15,567 nt of DNA from Bacteroidetes bacterium UBA6183 (GCA_002422865.1 DITN01000065.1:13770-29336), one strand, 5' to 3'; positions 8,285-15,542 are shown, counted from the first letter of the stretch. Numbers and translations are program-made. Notes: a model not told the origin generated them from the sequence alone.

Positions 8285-9475
8285 TTAACTTAGCATGTCT
8301 AATGCTTTTTTTATCCTGCTTAAGGCCTCTATAATTTTATCATCGCTGGTGGCGTAGCTAATGCGTATGCATTGTGGTGCACCAAAAGCCTCACCGGTAA
8401 CCATGCTTACATGTGCATGGTGCAATAAATACATACATAAATCGGTAGCTGTGTTTATGGTTTTTCCTTCAAACGATTTACCAAAATAATAACTTACATC
8501 CGGAAATAAATAAAACGCACCTTCCGGATTGTTACATACCCAATTTGGTATTTGTTTTACTTCTTGTAAAATTAATTCACGTCTGCGTTTAAATGCTTTT
8601 ACCATCTCTGCGCTTGGTTTCATATCGCCATTAAGCGCTGCAACTGCTGCCTTTTGCGTAATGCTGCTGGTAGCAGAGGTAAACTGACTCTGTATTTTTT
8701 CACAAGCTTTGGTGATGGTAGGATGCGCGGCCAAATAGCCCAATCTCCATCCTGTCATGGCATATCCTTTTGATAAACCATTGATGGTAATTACACGGTC
8801 TTTGATGTTTTCAAAACAACCTATACTTTCATGTTTGCCCACAAAGTTGATGAACTCGTAAATTTCATCGGATATGATGTAAATGTTTGGATGTTTTTCA
8901 AACACACTAACTAATGCTGCTAATTCATCTTTGCTGTATACACTACCTGTAGGATTACATGGAGAGGAAAAAATGAATAATTTACTTTTAGGAGTAATTG
9001 CAGCCTCTAGTTGCTGGGCATTTATTTTATATTGTTGTTCAACTGTTGCATTTATAAAAACGGGTACACCCTCGATTAACTTAGCCATTTCGGAATAACT
9101 CACCCAATATGGAGTAGGGATAATCACTTCATCACCACTATTTACCAAGGCCATCATGGCATTCATAATACAATGTTTGGCACCGGTTGAAACCAATATT
9201 TGATCGGAGGTAAAGTGTAAGTTATTGTCGCGTTTAAACTTATTTACAATGGCTTCACGCAACTCCGGAATACCTGCAACAGGAGTATAATAACTAAAGT
9301 TATTTTCTATGGCATCCTTTGCCGCATCTTTGATGTGTTGCGGTGTGGTAAAATCAGGTTCACCTAAACTCAAACTAATAATGTCGAAACCTTTGGCGGC
9401 CAATTCTCTTCCAAGTTTCGCCATGGCTATGGTTTGCGGTTCGTTAATATAATCAACGCGATGCGCTAAATTCAT
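8285..9475 (-). CDS. aspC: Class I pyridoxal-phosphate aminotransferase, aspartate aminotransferase type
   Basis: PLP enzyme of 396 residues, normal for the bacterial type Ib aspartate aminotransferase that transfers the amino group between aspartate and 2-oxoglutarate. Visible residues are the N-terminal LSLGEPDF segment, the SYYTPVAGIPELREA region, STGAKH for phosphate binding, SPCNPTG with Asn174, ISDEIY with Asp203 and Tyr206, the Schiff-base Lys236 in LSKGYAMTGWR with Arg244, and Arg371 in CIRISYA for the substrate carboxylate. The start ATG at 9475 gives the usual N-terminus. It is first of a two-gene minus-strand unit with the heptose kinase, with no obvious pathway link. A related amino acid specificity (for example tyrosine or methionine) cannot be excluded from motifs alone. 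Confidence 0.93.
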   Translation of the reverse strand: MNLAHRVDYINEPQTIAMAKLGRELAAKGFDIISLSLGEPDFTTPQHIKDAAKDAIENNFSYYTPVAGIPELREAIVNKFKRDNNLHFTSDQILVSTGAKHCIMNAMMALVNSGDEVIIPTPYWVSYSEMAKLIEGVPVFINATVEQQYKINAQQLEAAITPKSKLFIFSSPCNPTGSVYSKDELAALVSVFEKHPNIYIISDEIYEFINFVGKHESIGCFENIKDRVITINGLSKGYAMTGWRLGYLAAHPTITKACEKIQSQFTSATSSITQKAAVAALNGDMKPSAEMVKAFKRRRELILQEVKQIPNWVCNNPEGAFYLFPDVSYYFGKSFEGKTINTATDLCMYLLHHAHVSMVTGEAFGAPQCIRISYATSDDKIIEALSRIKKALDMLS

Positions 9476-9533
9476 GTGTTTACTGTTAAAGTGCGAATAT
9501 AGTGTTTATACCAATATGCCTCTAAAATAACAG

Positions 9534-10517
9534 TTAATGTATGCTGGTTTTAAGTTGCTCTAATTTATCGTACATACCCTTAAAAAAGCGATTCCGTTGT
9601 TTTTCGGATACCGCACTGATTTGTATGGATTTGCGTAATAAATTATTCACCCATCTTTCATTTTCTTCCACAAAGTCGGGTGTGGTGGTGCTCATCATAT
9701 TAAAAGTATTGTTACTTAAATAAGCCAATTTATTGCCATTTAAATCCACAATAATACTGTTGTTCCCAATCATGATTTCGCTTTGAAACAGCCTAAAGTT
9801 TTTATTTCCATTTGTTTCTTTACTTTCTGTTTCTGCTTTGGTTTGTATATTTTTAATACACTCGGTTAAACAATCACATATTTTAAATGCTTGCTCTTTG
9901 TTTTCGAAGTAACCTGATTCCCAAAAGTACTCTATTTGCTTGATAGAGCTATTGATAGTGTCCTCACTCCAAATTTCAGTTGATTGACAATGGTTGTAGT
10001 GCTTTAGCAATGTTTTAGCAACCTCAATTAACTCCGTATTTACAAGACCCGCATTATATTTCTTGCCATTATAAGCTTCTACATTAACAATGTTTTTTAA
10101 CCAATAAAATATTTTAAACGCAGTTAGTTCGTCATCAAAAAAGTGATGCCATATCGGAATGTCATCTGCGGCATATAATATACTACTCTCGGGAGTTTCG
10201 CTAATGCGTTTAACATTATCGCACATGGTAACCAACCAGTGTTTAAAGTTCTCTTCCTTGCCATCCAACTTAAAGTAATTAAAGCTTACGTTGTTTGAGT
10301 TGGTTTGTGTTTGTGTTTCAAAAGGCACTTTAAAATGTGCACATATCAAGGCAATTTCATCAATACTCAATAATGTTTCTGCCCTCAGTCTGCGGTAGGC
10401 GCTATCGTTGCTGGTATTCAATAACTCTGCAAGTTCGTCAACAAACGAAACATTGCTTGGTACTACAGATTTTACTCGGGTTAAAAAGGCTTTTTGAATA
10501 TCTTTTGCTTTGGTCAT
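9534..10517 (-). CDS. Helix-turn-helix regulator-like protein, Bacteroidota family of unknown ligand
   Basis: Probable DNA-binding protein of 327 residues, not matched to a named regulator. Residues about 22-66 carry an HTH segment (FVDELAELLNTSNDSAYRR then LLSIDEIALICAHFKVPFE) of a kind I recall from many Bacteroidota proteins. The rest is a long, mostly helical region with many aromatic and charged residues and no enzyme motif that I recognise. No signal peptide or membrane segment is visible. I chose ATG 10517 because it puts the usual short helical lead before the HTH. In-frame ATGs at 10562/10559 and 10586 would add 15/14 and 23 residues, and the longest would put the TGCAAAT inverted repeat inside the coding sequence. 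It is divergent from the CsgG-like gene at 10698, which makes local regulation plausible. Confidence 0.75.
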   Translation of the reverse strand: MTKAKDIQKAFLTRVKSVVPSNVSFVDELAELLNTSNDSAYRRLRAETLLSIDEIALICAHFKVPFETQTQTNSNNVSFNYFKLDGKEENFKHWLVTMCDNVKRISETPESSILYAADDIPIWHHFFDDELTAFKIFYWLKNIVNVEAYNGKKYNAGLVNTELIEVAKTLLKHYNHCQSTEIWSEDTINSSIKQIEYFWESGYFENKEQAFKICDCLTECIKNIQTKAETESKETNGNKNFRLFQSEIMIGNNSIIVDLNGNKLAYLSNNTFNMMSTTTPDFVEENERWVNNLLRKSIQISAVSEKQRNRFFKGMYDKLEQLKTSIH

Positions 10518-10560
10518 TTTGGGGTACTTGTTGTACGCAAGATATCGATTCTTACTCATC

Positions 10561-10611
10561 ATTTGCAAAAAATGCAAATTGCGCATTGAGTTTTACCAAC
10601 TGTTGCAAATT
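10561..10611. promoter_or_regulatory. Candidate operator: three TGCAAAT motifs upstream of the HTH gene
   Basis: ATTTGCA (10561-10567) and TGCAAAT (10573-10579) form a perfect 7-bp inverted repeat with a 5-nt A spacer. TGCAAATT occurs again at 10604-10611, 31 bp from the inverted repeat's right arm, about three helical turns. The sites lie between the divergent HTH and CsgG-like genes, and the outer one overlaps the candidate -7 box of the HTH gene. This arrangement fits an autoregulated dimeric repressor, but binding is inferred. Confidence 0.45.
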
Positions 10612-10639
10612 TTAATAAACTCTGTTTTTGTATTGGCAA
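10606..10639 (-). promoter_or_regulatory. Weak candidate Bacteroidota promoter for the HTH gene
   Basis: On the minus strand TTG (10639-10637) is followed after 22 bp by TAAAATTTG (10614-10606). This resembles the -33 TTG and -7 TAnnTTTG elements, but the TA-to-TTTG spacing is one base too long. It would give a leader of about 80-90 nt to the ATG at 10517. Confidence 0.25.
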
Positions 10640-10646
10640 ACTCCAA

Positions 10647-10678
10647 TTGGTTTTGGCTTGATAGCTGGTGCAGATTTG
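10647..10678 (+). promoter_or_regulatory. Candidate Bacteroidota promoter for the CsgG-like / desaturase unit
   Basis: TTG at 10647-10649 is followed after 21 bp by CAGATTTG (10671-10678), which matches five of the six fixed bases of the -7 consensus TAnnTTTG with normal -33/-7 spacing. The ATG at 10698 would then lie a short distance downstream of the transcription start. Confidence 0.35.
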
Positions 10679-10697
10679 TACCATAAATTATAAACAT

Positions 10698-11804
10698 ATG
10701 AAAAAGCCGAATCTTAAAATCGTTTTCACATTAATGTTGTTTGTTGCTTCTGCCTTTGCTGCAATTGCACAAAACGCTCGTCCTACCATTACGGTATTAA
10801 ATATTGATACCAAAGGTTTATCACTCGACCCACAACAAATGGGTAACTTGGTACGAATTGAATTGGAAAAACTCGATACATTTGATGTTACCGACCGTTA
10901 TGATGTTGCCTACCTAATTGACAAGAACAAATTAAACATTACCAATTGTTACGGTAAATTATGTTTGTTAGAAGTGGGTACTACCATAAAAACAGATTAT
11001 ATGTATACGGGTAGTGTTGAGTTATACGGACAAACCATCATCACTACATTTAGGTTAATTAATGTAAAAAACGGAACGGTAGAACGTACTTCTGTTGATG
11101 AGTATTTAAACTTTCCGCTTGAGTTACAACAAATGGCCAGCATTAGTATTCGTAAGATGTTTGGTTTGCAGAACAACCAAGAGTTAGTAACTCGCCTAAC
11201 TCAAAAATTTGATTACGAAAATGCCATCAATAACCCCGACAAAACCAGATTGAATTTATCAGGTCCACGTTTTGGTTACACCTTTTTATTAGGCGAGCAA
11301 GCTACACGTTTGGGCGACTCAAAAGAACAAGGTGGCTTTGAGGCTTATCCTGCCATGTTTCAGTTTGGTTACCAGTTTGAAAAGCAGTATTTAAACGAAG
11401 GGAATTACCAGGCTTTGTTTGAGTTTATTCCCATGATAACCGGTGTTGATCAACAGTTAATTGTGCCAAGTATTACCATTTTAAATGGTTTTAGAAATAA
11501 CAAACATGGTTGGGAAGTGGCTATTGGTCCATCCATTAGTATTGCATCTTATAAAGATTTAGCATTGATAGATGGAAAATACTACACCGAAGATGAATTG
11601 AAAACAGCAGGTATAACAAAATACGATTTAAAGAAAACAGTGGATAGTCGTGGACAAAGTGAGTTAACCTCGGCATTGGTGGTGGCTTTGGGTAAAACAT
11701 TTAAATCGGGTAAAATGAACATCCCACTTAATATTTGGGCTTCTGTTCCATCAAAAGACGGATTCAGAATAGGTGTTTCTATTGGTTATAACTCTAAAAA
11801 ATAA
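10698..11804 (+). CDS. Exported protein with CsgG/TolB-N-like domain and beta-rich C-terminal half
   Basis: Predicted secreted envelope protein of 368 residues, function unknown. I chose ATG 10698 because it starts a clean signal peptide (residues 1-24, cleavage near AIA-Q); a GTG at 10668 would add ten polar residues before it. Residues about 29-158 look like the CsgG / TolB-N / LpoB type alpha-beta domain: TITVLNIDTKG, a helix, FDVTDRYDV, then a two-cysteine stretch with Cys84 and Cys89 before LLEVGTTIKTDYMYTGSVE and TTFRLINVKNGTV. In related proteins the pattern C-x(n)-C-(A/L)-E-x-G is common. Residues about 195-368 are rich in alternating aromatic and glycine strands (FRIGVSIGY near the end) and may be a small barrel or beta sandwich. 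It is not a lipoprotein. The stop is 7 bp before the desaturase gene, so they probably form one transcript. Confidence 0.7.
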   Translation: MKKPNLKIVFTLMLFVASAFAAIAQNARPTITVLNIDTKGLSLDPQQMGNLVRIELEKLDTFDVTDRYDVAYLIDKNKLNITNCYGKLCLLEVGTTIKTDYMYTGSVELYGQTIITTFRLINVKNGTVERTSVDEYLNFPLELQQMASISIRKMFGLQNNQELVTRLTQKFDYENAINNPDKTRLNLSGPRFGYTFLLGEQATRLGDSKEQGGFEAYPAMFQFGYQFEKQYLNEGNYQALFEFIPMITGVDQQLIVPSITILNGFRNNKHGWEVAIGPSISIASYKDLALIDGKYYTEDELKTAGITKYDLKKTVDSRGQSELTSALVVALGKTFKSGKMNIPLNIWASVPSKDGFRIGVSIGYNSKK

Positions 11805-11811
11805 GTAACGC

Positions 11812-12387
11812 ATGAACACTACATTAATAATAGTTGCCCTATTCTTAGTTAAAGTGTTGCTTATAATTTTAAGTGCTGATTTTATATCGGGATTGGTACA
11901 TTGGTGGGAGGATGCTTATGGTAATCCCAACTGGAAATTTATTGGAAAAAGTATTGTACAACCCAATATCGAACATCACCAATACCCACGAAAGTTCTTA
12001 CTAAATACTTTTTTCGATAGGGTAAAAATATCGATGATTACCGGAGTTGTAATTTGTGTGGTGCTGGCCTTTTTTAACATGTTTAGCATTGAAATTGCCG
12101 TCACTTTATTTTATGCAGCTATGGCTAATCAGGTTCATGCCATGGCCCACCGTACCGATAAAGAAAATGGAAAGTTGGTTGTTTGGCTGCAGAAAATAGG
12201 ATTACTGCAATCGAGAAAAATGCACGGTTATCACCATAAATCACCCTACAATTTAAACTACTGTATTCTAACAAACTATTTAAACCCAATTTTAAATGTT
12301 TTCAATTTCTGGGATGTATTAGAGCTCACCTTAGCCAAAATAGGAATCAAGCACAATAGAAATCATCCTGATAGAAATGGTTACTAA
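11812..12387 (+). CDS. Membrane desaturase of the Kua / CarF / PEDS1 (TMEM189) family
   Basis: Small membrane-bound di-iron lipid desaturase of 191 residues. The family includes CarF and human PEDS1, which make the vinyl-ether bond of plasmalogens, and the plastid palmitate desaturase FAD4. Motifs in order are ADFISGLVHWWEDAYG with His30 and Asp34, IEHHQYP (His55, His56), NQVHAMAHR (His109, His113) and RKMHGYHHKSPY (His138, His141, His142), followed by the NYL segment. These give eight histidines in the family positions, so the metal site looks intact. Hydrophobic segments lie near residues 4-24, 74-92 and 94-108. It is shorter than human PEDS1, mainly at the N-terminus and in the loop before the second His pair. 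It is 7 bp after the CsgG-like gene and ends at a likely terminator. Whether it desaturates an ether lipid or an acyl chain cannot be told from sequence. Confidence 0.88.
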   Translation: MNTTLIIVALFLVKVLLIILSADFISGLVHWWEDAYGNPNWKFIGKSIVQPNIEHHQYPRKFLLNTFFDRVKISMITGVVICVVLAFFNMFSIEIAVTLFYAAMANQVHAMAHRTDKENGKLVVWLQKIGLLQSRKMHGYHHKSPYNLNYCILTNYLNPILNVFNFWDVLELTLAKIGIKHNRNHPDRNGY

Positions 12388-12391
12388 ACTA

Positions 12392-12424
12392 AACGGAAAC
12401 CTAATCATGGGTTTCCGTTCTTAT
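12392..12424 (+). terminator. Probable intrinsic terminator after the desaturase gene
   Basis: A perfect 10-bp stem, AACGGAAACC (12392-12401) and GGTTTCCGTT (12410-12419), encloses an 8-nt loop, five bases after the stop codon. The T-tract that follows (CTTATTTGG) is interrupted, so efficiency may be moderate. Confidence 0.65.
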
Positions 12425-12465
12425 TTGGTTCGGTTTGTTGTTTGCCAAGTTGGCTTAAATCTTCA

Positions 12466-12502
12466 TTTCAAGTCAACACAAATTGTTGTTTTCAAGTCAA
12501 CA
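12466..12502. repeat. 13-bp direct repeat in the clpB leader
   Basis: TTTCAAGTCAACA occurs exactly at 12466-12478 and 12490-12502, 24 bp start to start. A related inverted copy, CTTGAAAAACAACA, lies at 12537-12550 with one extra A. A perfect 11-bp palindrome, GCCAAGTTGGC, lies just upstream at 12444-12454. These are not CIRCE elements. Regulation of clpB by a heat-shock or stress factor is an inference from position only. Confidence 0.6.
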
Positions 12503-12544
12503 TTACATTTAATACCATTCATACACGTCATAATTGCTTGAAAA

Positions 12545-12566
12545 ACAACATTGGAATTGATGTTGT
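12545..12566. promoter_or_regulatory. Inverted repeat upstream of clpB
   Basis: ACAACAT (12545-12551) and ATGTTGT (12560-12566) form a perfect 7-bp inverted repeat with an 8-bp spacer, 52 bp before the clpB start. It could be an operator or part of a leader hairpin. A smaller CCTCA / TGAGG pair (12580-12584, 12591-12595) follows. No good -7 box was seen here. Confidence 0.35.
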
Positions 12567-12618
12567 AGACTAAAGTTAACCTCACTAAAATGAGGGAATA
12601 AACAAGCATTATTACCAT

Positions 12619-15219
12619 ATGAACTTTAATAATTTTACCATCAAATCGCAGGAAGCCGTGCAACAAGCACAGCAAATAGCAACTGCAACCGGCAATCAAT
12701 CTATTGAAACCGGACACCTGTTAAAAGGTTTGCTAGAAACAGACGAGAACGTTGTTTCATTTTTATTGAAAAAACTAAATGCCAATCCTGCCCGTATTGA
12801 GCAAGCTTTGGATGCCATGATTAAAGGCTACCCCAAAGTAAGTGGTGGTGGCGGACAATATTTGAGTAACTCAGCCAACCAAGCTTTAAGCAAAGCACAA
12901 TCGTTTTTAAAAGAATTTGGAGATGAGTTTGTATCCGTTGAACACCTTTTATTAGGATTACTATCGGCAGGCGACAACACATCAACCCTATTAAAAGATG
13001 CTGGCCTAAACGAAAAAGATTTAAAAGCAGCCATTAAGGAATTACGTGGTGGCAATAAAGTTACTTCGCAAAGTGCCGAGGCACAGTACAACTCCTTAAA
13101 CAAATACGCCAAAAACTTAAACGAGCTGGCACAAGCCGGCAAATTAGATCCGGTAATTGGACGTGATGAAGAGATTAGACGTGTGCTTCAAATTTTATCG
13201 CGCAGAACAAAAAATAATCCTGTACTTATTGGTGAACCAGGTGTGGGTAAAACCGCAATAGCCGAAGGCTTGGCACACCGTATTGTTAGTGGTGATGTGC
13301 CTGAAAACTTAAAATCAAAACGCATTTTTTCGTTAGACATGGGCGCCTTAATTGCCGGTGCAAAATACAAAGGTGAGTTTGAAGAGCGATTAAAAGCAGT
13401 AGTAAAAGAAGTAATGGATAGCGATGGAGAAATTATTTTATTTATTGATGAAATACACACCTTAGTTGGTGCAGGTGGTGGTGGCGAAGGTGCCATGGAT
13501 GCTGCTAATATTTTAAAACCAGCATTGGCCCGTGGTGAGTTGCGTTCTATTGGGGCAACTACCTTAGCCGAATACCAACGCTACATCGAAAAAGATAAAG
13601 CCTTAGAAAGACGTTTTCAAAAGGTATATGTGGATGAACCCGATACCGAAAGTGCCATTTCTATTTTACGTGGATTAAAAGAACGTTACGAAGTACACCA
13701 CAAAGTGCGCATAAAAGACGAAGCGATTATTGCTGCAGTAGAATTATCACAACGTTATATTAGCGATCGTTTTTTGCCCGATAAAGCTATCGATTTAATG
13801 GATGAAGCGGCTTCAAAATTACGTTTAGAAATTGATTCGGTGCCCGAAGAAATAGACCAATTGGACCGTAGAATTATGCAGTTGGAAATTGAACGCGAAG
13901 CCATTAAACGCGAAGGTGATGATGATAAAATAAAACAACTCAGCGAAGAAATTTCAAACCTGCAAGCCGAACGTAATTCGTTAAAAGCAAAATGGCAAAG
14001 CGAAAAACAAGTGGTTGATGGCATACAACAAACCAAACAAGAAATTGAAAACCTAAAACACGAAGCCGAGATAGCCGAACGTAATGGCGACTTTGCTAAA
14101 GTAGCCGAAATACGCTACGGAAAATCGAAAGAAGCAGAAGCGCGTTTACAAGATTTTCAGGAAAAACTTACCCTGCAACAAGGCGATAGTGCTATGGTAA
14201 AAGAGGAAGTGGATAGCGAAGATATTGCAGGTGTGGTAAGTCGTTGGACAGGTGTGCCTGTTACCCGAATGCTACAAAGTGAGCGCGAAAAGTTATTGCA
14301 CTTAGAAGATGAATTGCACAAACGTGTGGTTGGACAAGAAGAAGCCATTGAGGCCATTGCCGATGCCATACGCAGAAACCGCGCAGGATTAAGCGACCCC
14401 AAAAAACCAATTGGTTCGTTTATATTTTTAGGTACAACAGGTGTTGGTAAAACAGAGTTGGCAAAAGCATTGGCTGAATTTTTATTCAATCAAGACAATG
14501 CAATGATTCGTATTGACATGAGTGAGTACCAAGAGAAACATACGGTGAGTCGTTTAATTGGAGCGCCTCCGGGATACGTGGGTTACGAAGAAGGCGGACA
14601 GTTAACGGAAGCCGTGCGCAGACGTCCTTACTCGGTGGTGTTGTTAGATGAAATAGAAAAAGCACACCCTGATGTATTTAATATTTTGTTACAAGTGTTA
14701 GATGATGGTCGCTTAACCGATAACAAAGGTCGTATGGCTAATTTTAAAAATACCATCATCATCATGACTTCTAACATTGGTTCGCACATCATTCAAGAAA
14801 AATTGGAAGATTACAACGAGTTTAACAAAGAAGATAAAATTGCGGAAGCCAAAGCCGGAGTGATGGATTTGTTAAAACATACCATTAGGCCTGAGTTTTT
14901 AAACCGTATTGATGATGTGATGATGTTTACGCCATTAAGCCGCGAAAATGTGCGCGAAATTGTAAACATTCAATTTAAGTCGTTGCAACATACCATGGCC
15001 GAACAAGGCATGGAAATTAGTGCCACCGATGAAGCATTGGATTGGTTATCGCAGTTGGGTTACGACCCTCAATTTGGTGCCCGCCCATTAAAACGTGTGA
15101 TGCAAAAACGCATTTTAAACGAACTCTCAAAAGAGATTTTAATGGGCAACATCAAAAAAGACAGCAGCGTATTAATTAAACTCAACGACAAAAATCAATT
15201 CGAGTTTGTGAATGAATAG
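12619..15219 (+). CDS. clpB: ATP-dependent disaggregase ClpB (Hsp100)
   Basis: Hexameric AAA+ chaperone of 866 residues, the usual ClpB length, which extracts proteins from aggregates together with DnaK. In order: the Clp N-domain with two repeats (about 1-145); AAA-1 with Walker A GEPGVGKT (205-212), Walker B FIDE with Asp277 and Glu278, and an arginine-finger region ALERRFQKVY; a long coiled-coil middle domain (about 400-530), which separates ClpB from ClpA and indicates DnaK coupling; the SRWTGVPV linker; AAA-2 with GTTGVGKT (605-612), Walker B LLDE (Asp677, Glu678) and pore loop GYVGYEEGG; and the D2-small domain with FGARPLKR. No IGF/IGL-type ClpP loop was seen. The start ATG 12619 gives the family N-terminus MNFNNFTIKSQEA. 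Upstream repeats suggest regulated expression. A repeat-associated terminator lies about 125 bp after the stop. Confidence 0.98.
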   Translation: MNFNNFTIKSQEAVQQAQQIATATGNQSIETGHLLKGLLETDENVVSFLLKKLNANPARIEQALDAMIKGYPKVSGGGGQYLSNSANQALSKAQSFLKEFGDEFVSVEHLLLGLLSAGDNTSTLLKDAGLNEKDLKAAIKELRGGNKVTSQSAEAQYNSLNKYAKNLNELAQAGKLDPVIGRDEEIRRVLQILSRRTKNNPVLIGEPGVGKTAIAEGLAHRIVSGDVPENLKSKRIFSLDMGALIAGAKYKGEFEERLKAVVKEVMDSDGEIILFIDEIHTLVGAGGGGEGAMDAANILKPALARGELRSIGATTLAEYQRYIEKDKALERRFQKVYVDEPDTESAISILRGLKERYEVHHKVRIKDEAIIAAVELSQRYISDRFLPDKAIDLMDEAASKLRLEIDSVPEEIDQLDRRIMQLEIEREAIKREGDDDKIKQLSEEISNLQAERNSLKAKWQSEKQVVDGIQQTKQEIENLKHEAEIAERNGDFAKVAEIRYGKSKEAEARLQDFQEKLTLQQGDSAMVKEEVDSEDIAGVVSRWTGVPVTRMLQSEREKLLHLEDELHKRVVGQEEAIEAIADAIRRNRAGLSDPKKPIGSFIFLGTTGVGKTELAKALAEFLFNQDNAMIRIDMSEYQEKHTVSRLIGAPPGYVGYEEGGQLTEAVRRRPYSVVLLDEIEKAHPDVFNILLQVLDDGRLTDNKGRMANFKNTIIIMTSNIGSHIIQEKLEDYNEFNKEDKIAEAKAGVMDLLKHTIRPEFLNRIDDVMMFTPLSRENVREIVNIQFKSLQHTMAEQGMEISATDEALDWLSQLGYDPQFGARPLKRVMQKRILNELSKEILMGNIKKDSSVLIKLNDKNQFEFVNE

Positions 15220-15259
15220 GCGCCTCGAGTTTGCTCTGGGAGGCATGAGGTTTGGAGCA

Positions 15260-15300
15260 AGTGTCGAGAGGTGTTTTTTAACGATTCACTTCTCGATACT
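15260..15300. repeat. Hairpin repeat, copy 1 (TCGAGAGGTG / CACTTCTCGA)
   Basis: AGTGTCGAGAGGTG (15260-15273) pairs with CACTTCTCGATACT (15287-15300): 14 bp with two G-T pairs and a 13-nt loop. It is followed by a smaller perfect hairpin, CTTCGA / TCGAAG (15311-15316, 15319-15324). The sequence style resembles interspersed intergenic repeats that I recall from Bacteroidota genomes. Confidence 0.75.
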
Positions 15301-15344
15301 CTTCGCTGCGCTTCGAACTCGAAGTGACTATATCGTGATTAAGT

Positions 15345-15383
15345 AAATTCTCCGTGGTGTAAAAACTGCGGAGGATTTTTTTT
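15345..15383 (+). terminator. Intrinsic terminator within the repeat, downstream of clpB
   Basis: CTCCGTGGT (15350-15358) pairs with ACTGCGGAG (15365-15373), including two G-T pairs, and the stem can extend outward through A-T pairs to 15345 and 15378. Eight T (15376-15383) follow the GC-rich part. This should end the clpB transcript. Its left arm and loop are contained in a 25-bp sequence repeated at the window end. Confidence 0.75.
15346..15370 (+). repeat. 25-bp direct repeat, copy 1
   Basis: Identical over all 25 bases to 15543-15567. It begins AATTCTCCG and ends AAAAACTGCG, and forms the 5' arm, loop and part of the 3' arm of the terminator hairpin. Confidence 0.95.
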
Positions 15384-15450
15384 CAACCCCCTCGAGCAGG
15401 CACAGACCATAGCGTCTGTTGTGCTCATTGGGTAGGCTGTGTGTAGTGCG

Positions 15451-15482
15451 TGTATCGAGAGGTGATTCCACTTCTCGATACA
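15451..15482. repeat. Hairpin repeat, copy 2
   Basis: TGTATCGAGAGGTG (15451-15464) pairs with CACTTCTCGATACA (15469-15482): 14 bp with one G-T pair and a 4-nt loop ATTC. It shares arms with copy 1 but has a shorter loop, and six A follow in part from its end. The preserved pairing despite a different loop suggests that the stem, not the sequence, matters. Confidence 0.8.
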
Positions 15483-15542
15483 AAAAACTCATTCGTGCCT
15501 CATTCGTTTTTCACTCGAAGAGGCTTTAATTAAAAAAAATTT

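Noticed and set aside
9476..9533. Promoter for the aminotransferase gene
   Set aside because: On the minus strand TATATTCG is one base off the -7 consensus, but the nearest TTG lies only about 10 bp upstream, which is too close for a -33 element.
12388..12618. CIRCE heat-shock operator upstream of clpB
   Set aside because: I looked for TTAGCACTC-N9-GAGTGCTAA and found nothing close; the repeats there have a different sequence.
12463..12717. Open frame of 84 codons on the minus strand overlapping the clpB start and leader
   Set aside because: It overlaps the conserved N-terminus of clpB antisense and resembles no family that I know; its hydrophobic composition follows from the AT-rich leader.
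13188..14489. Several antisense open frames inside clpB (and similar ones inside dnaE, the TonB receptor and the kinase)
   Set aside because: They lie opposite strongly conserved coding sequence, have low-complexity Ser/Pro/Leu composition typical of reverse-strand shadows, and have no start signals of their own.
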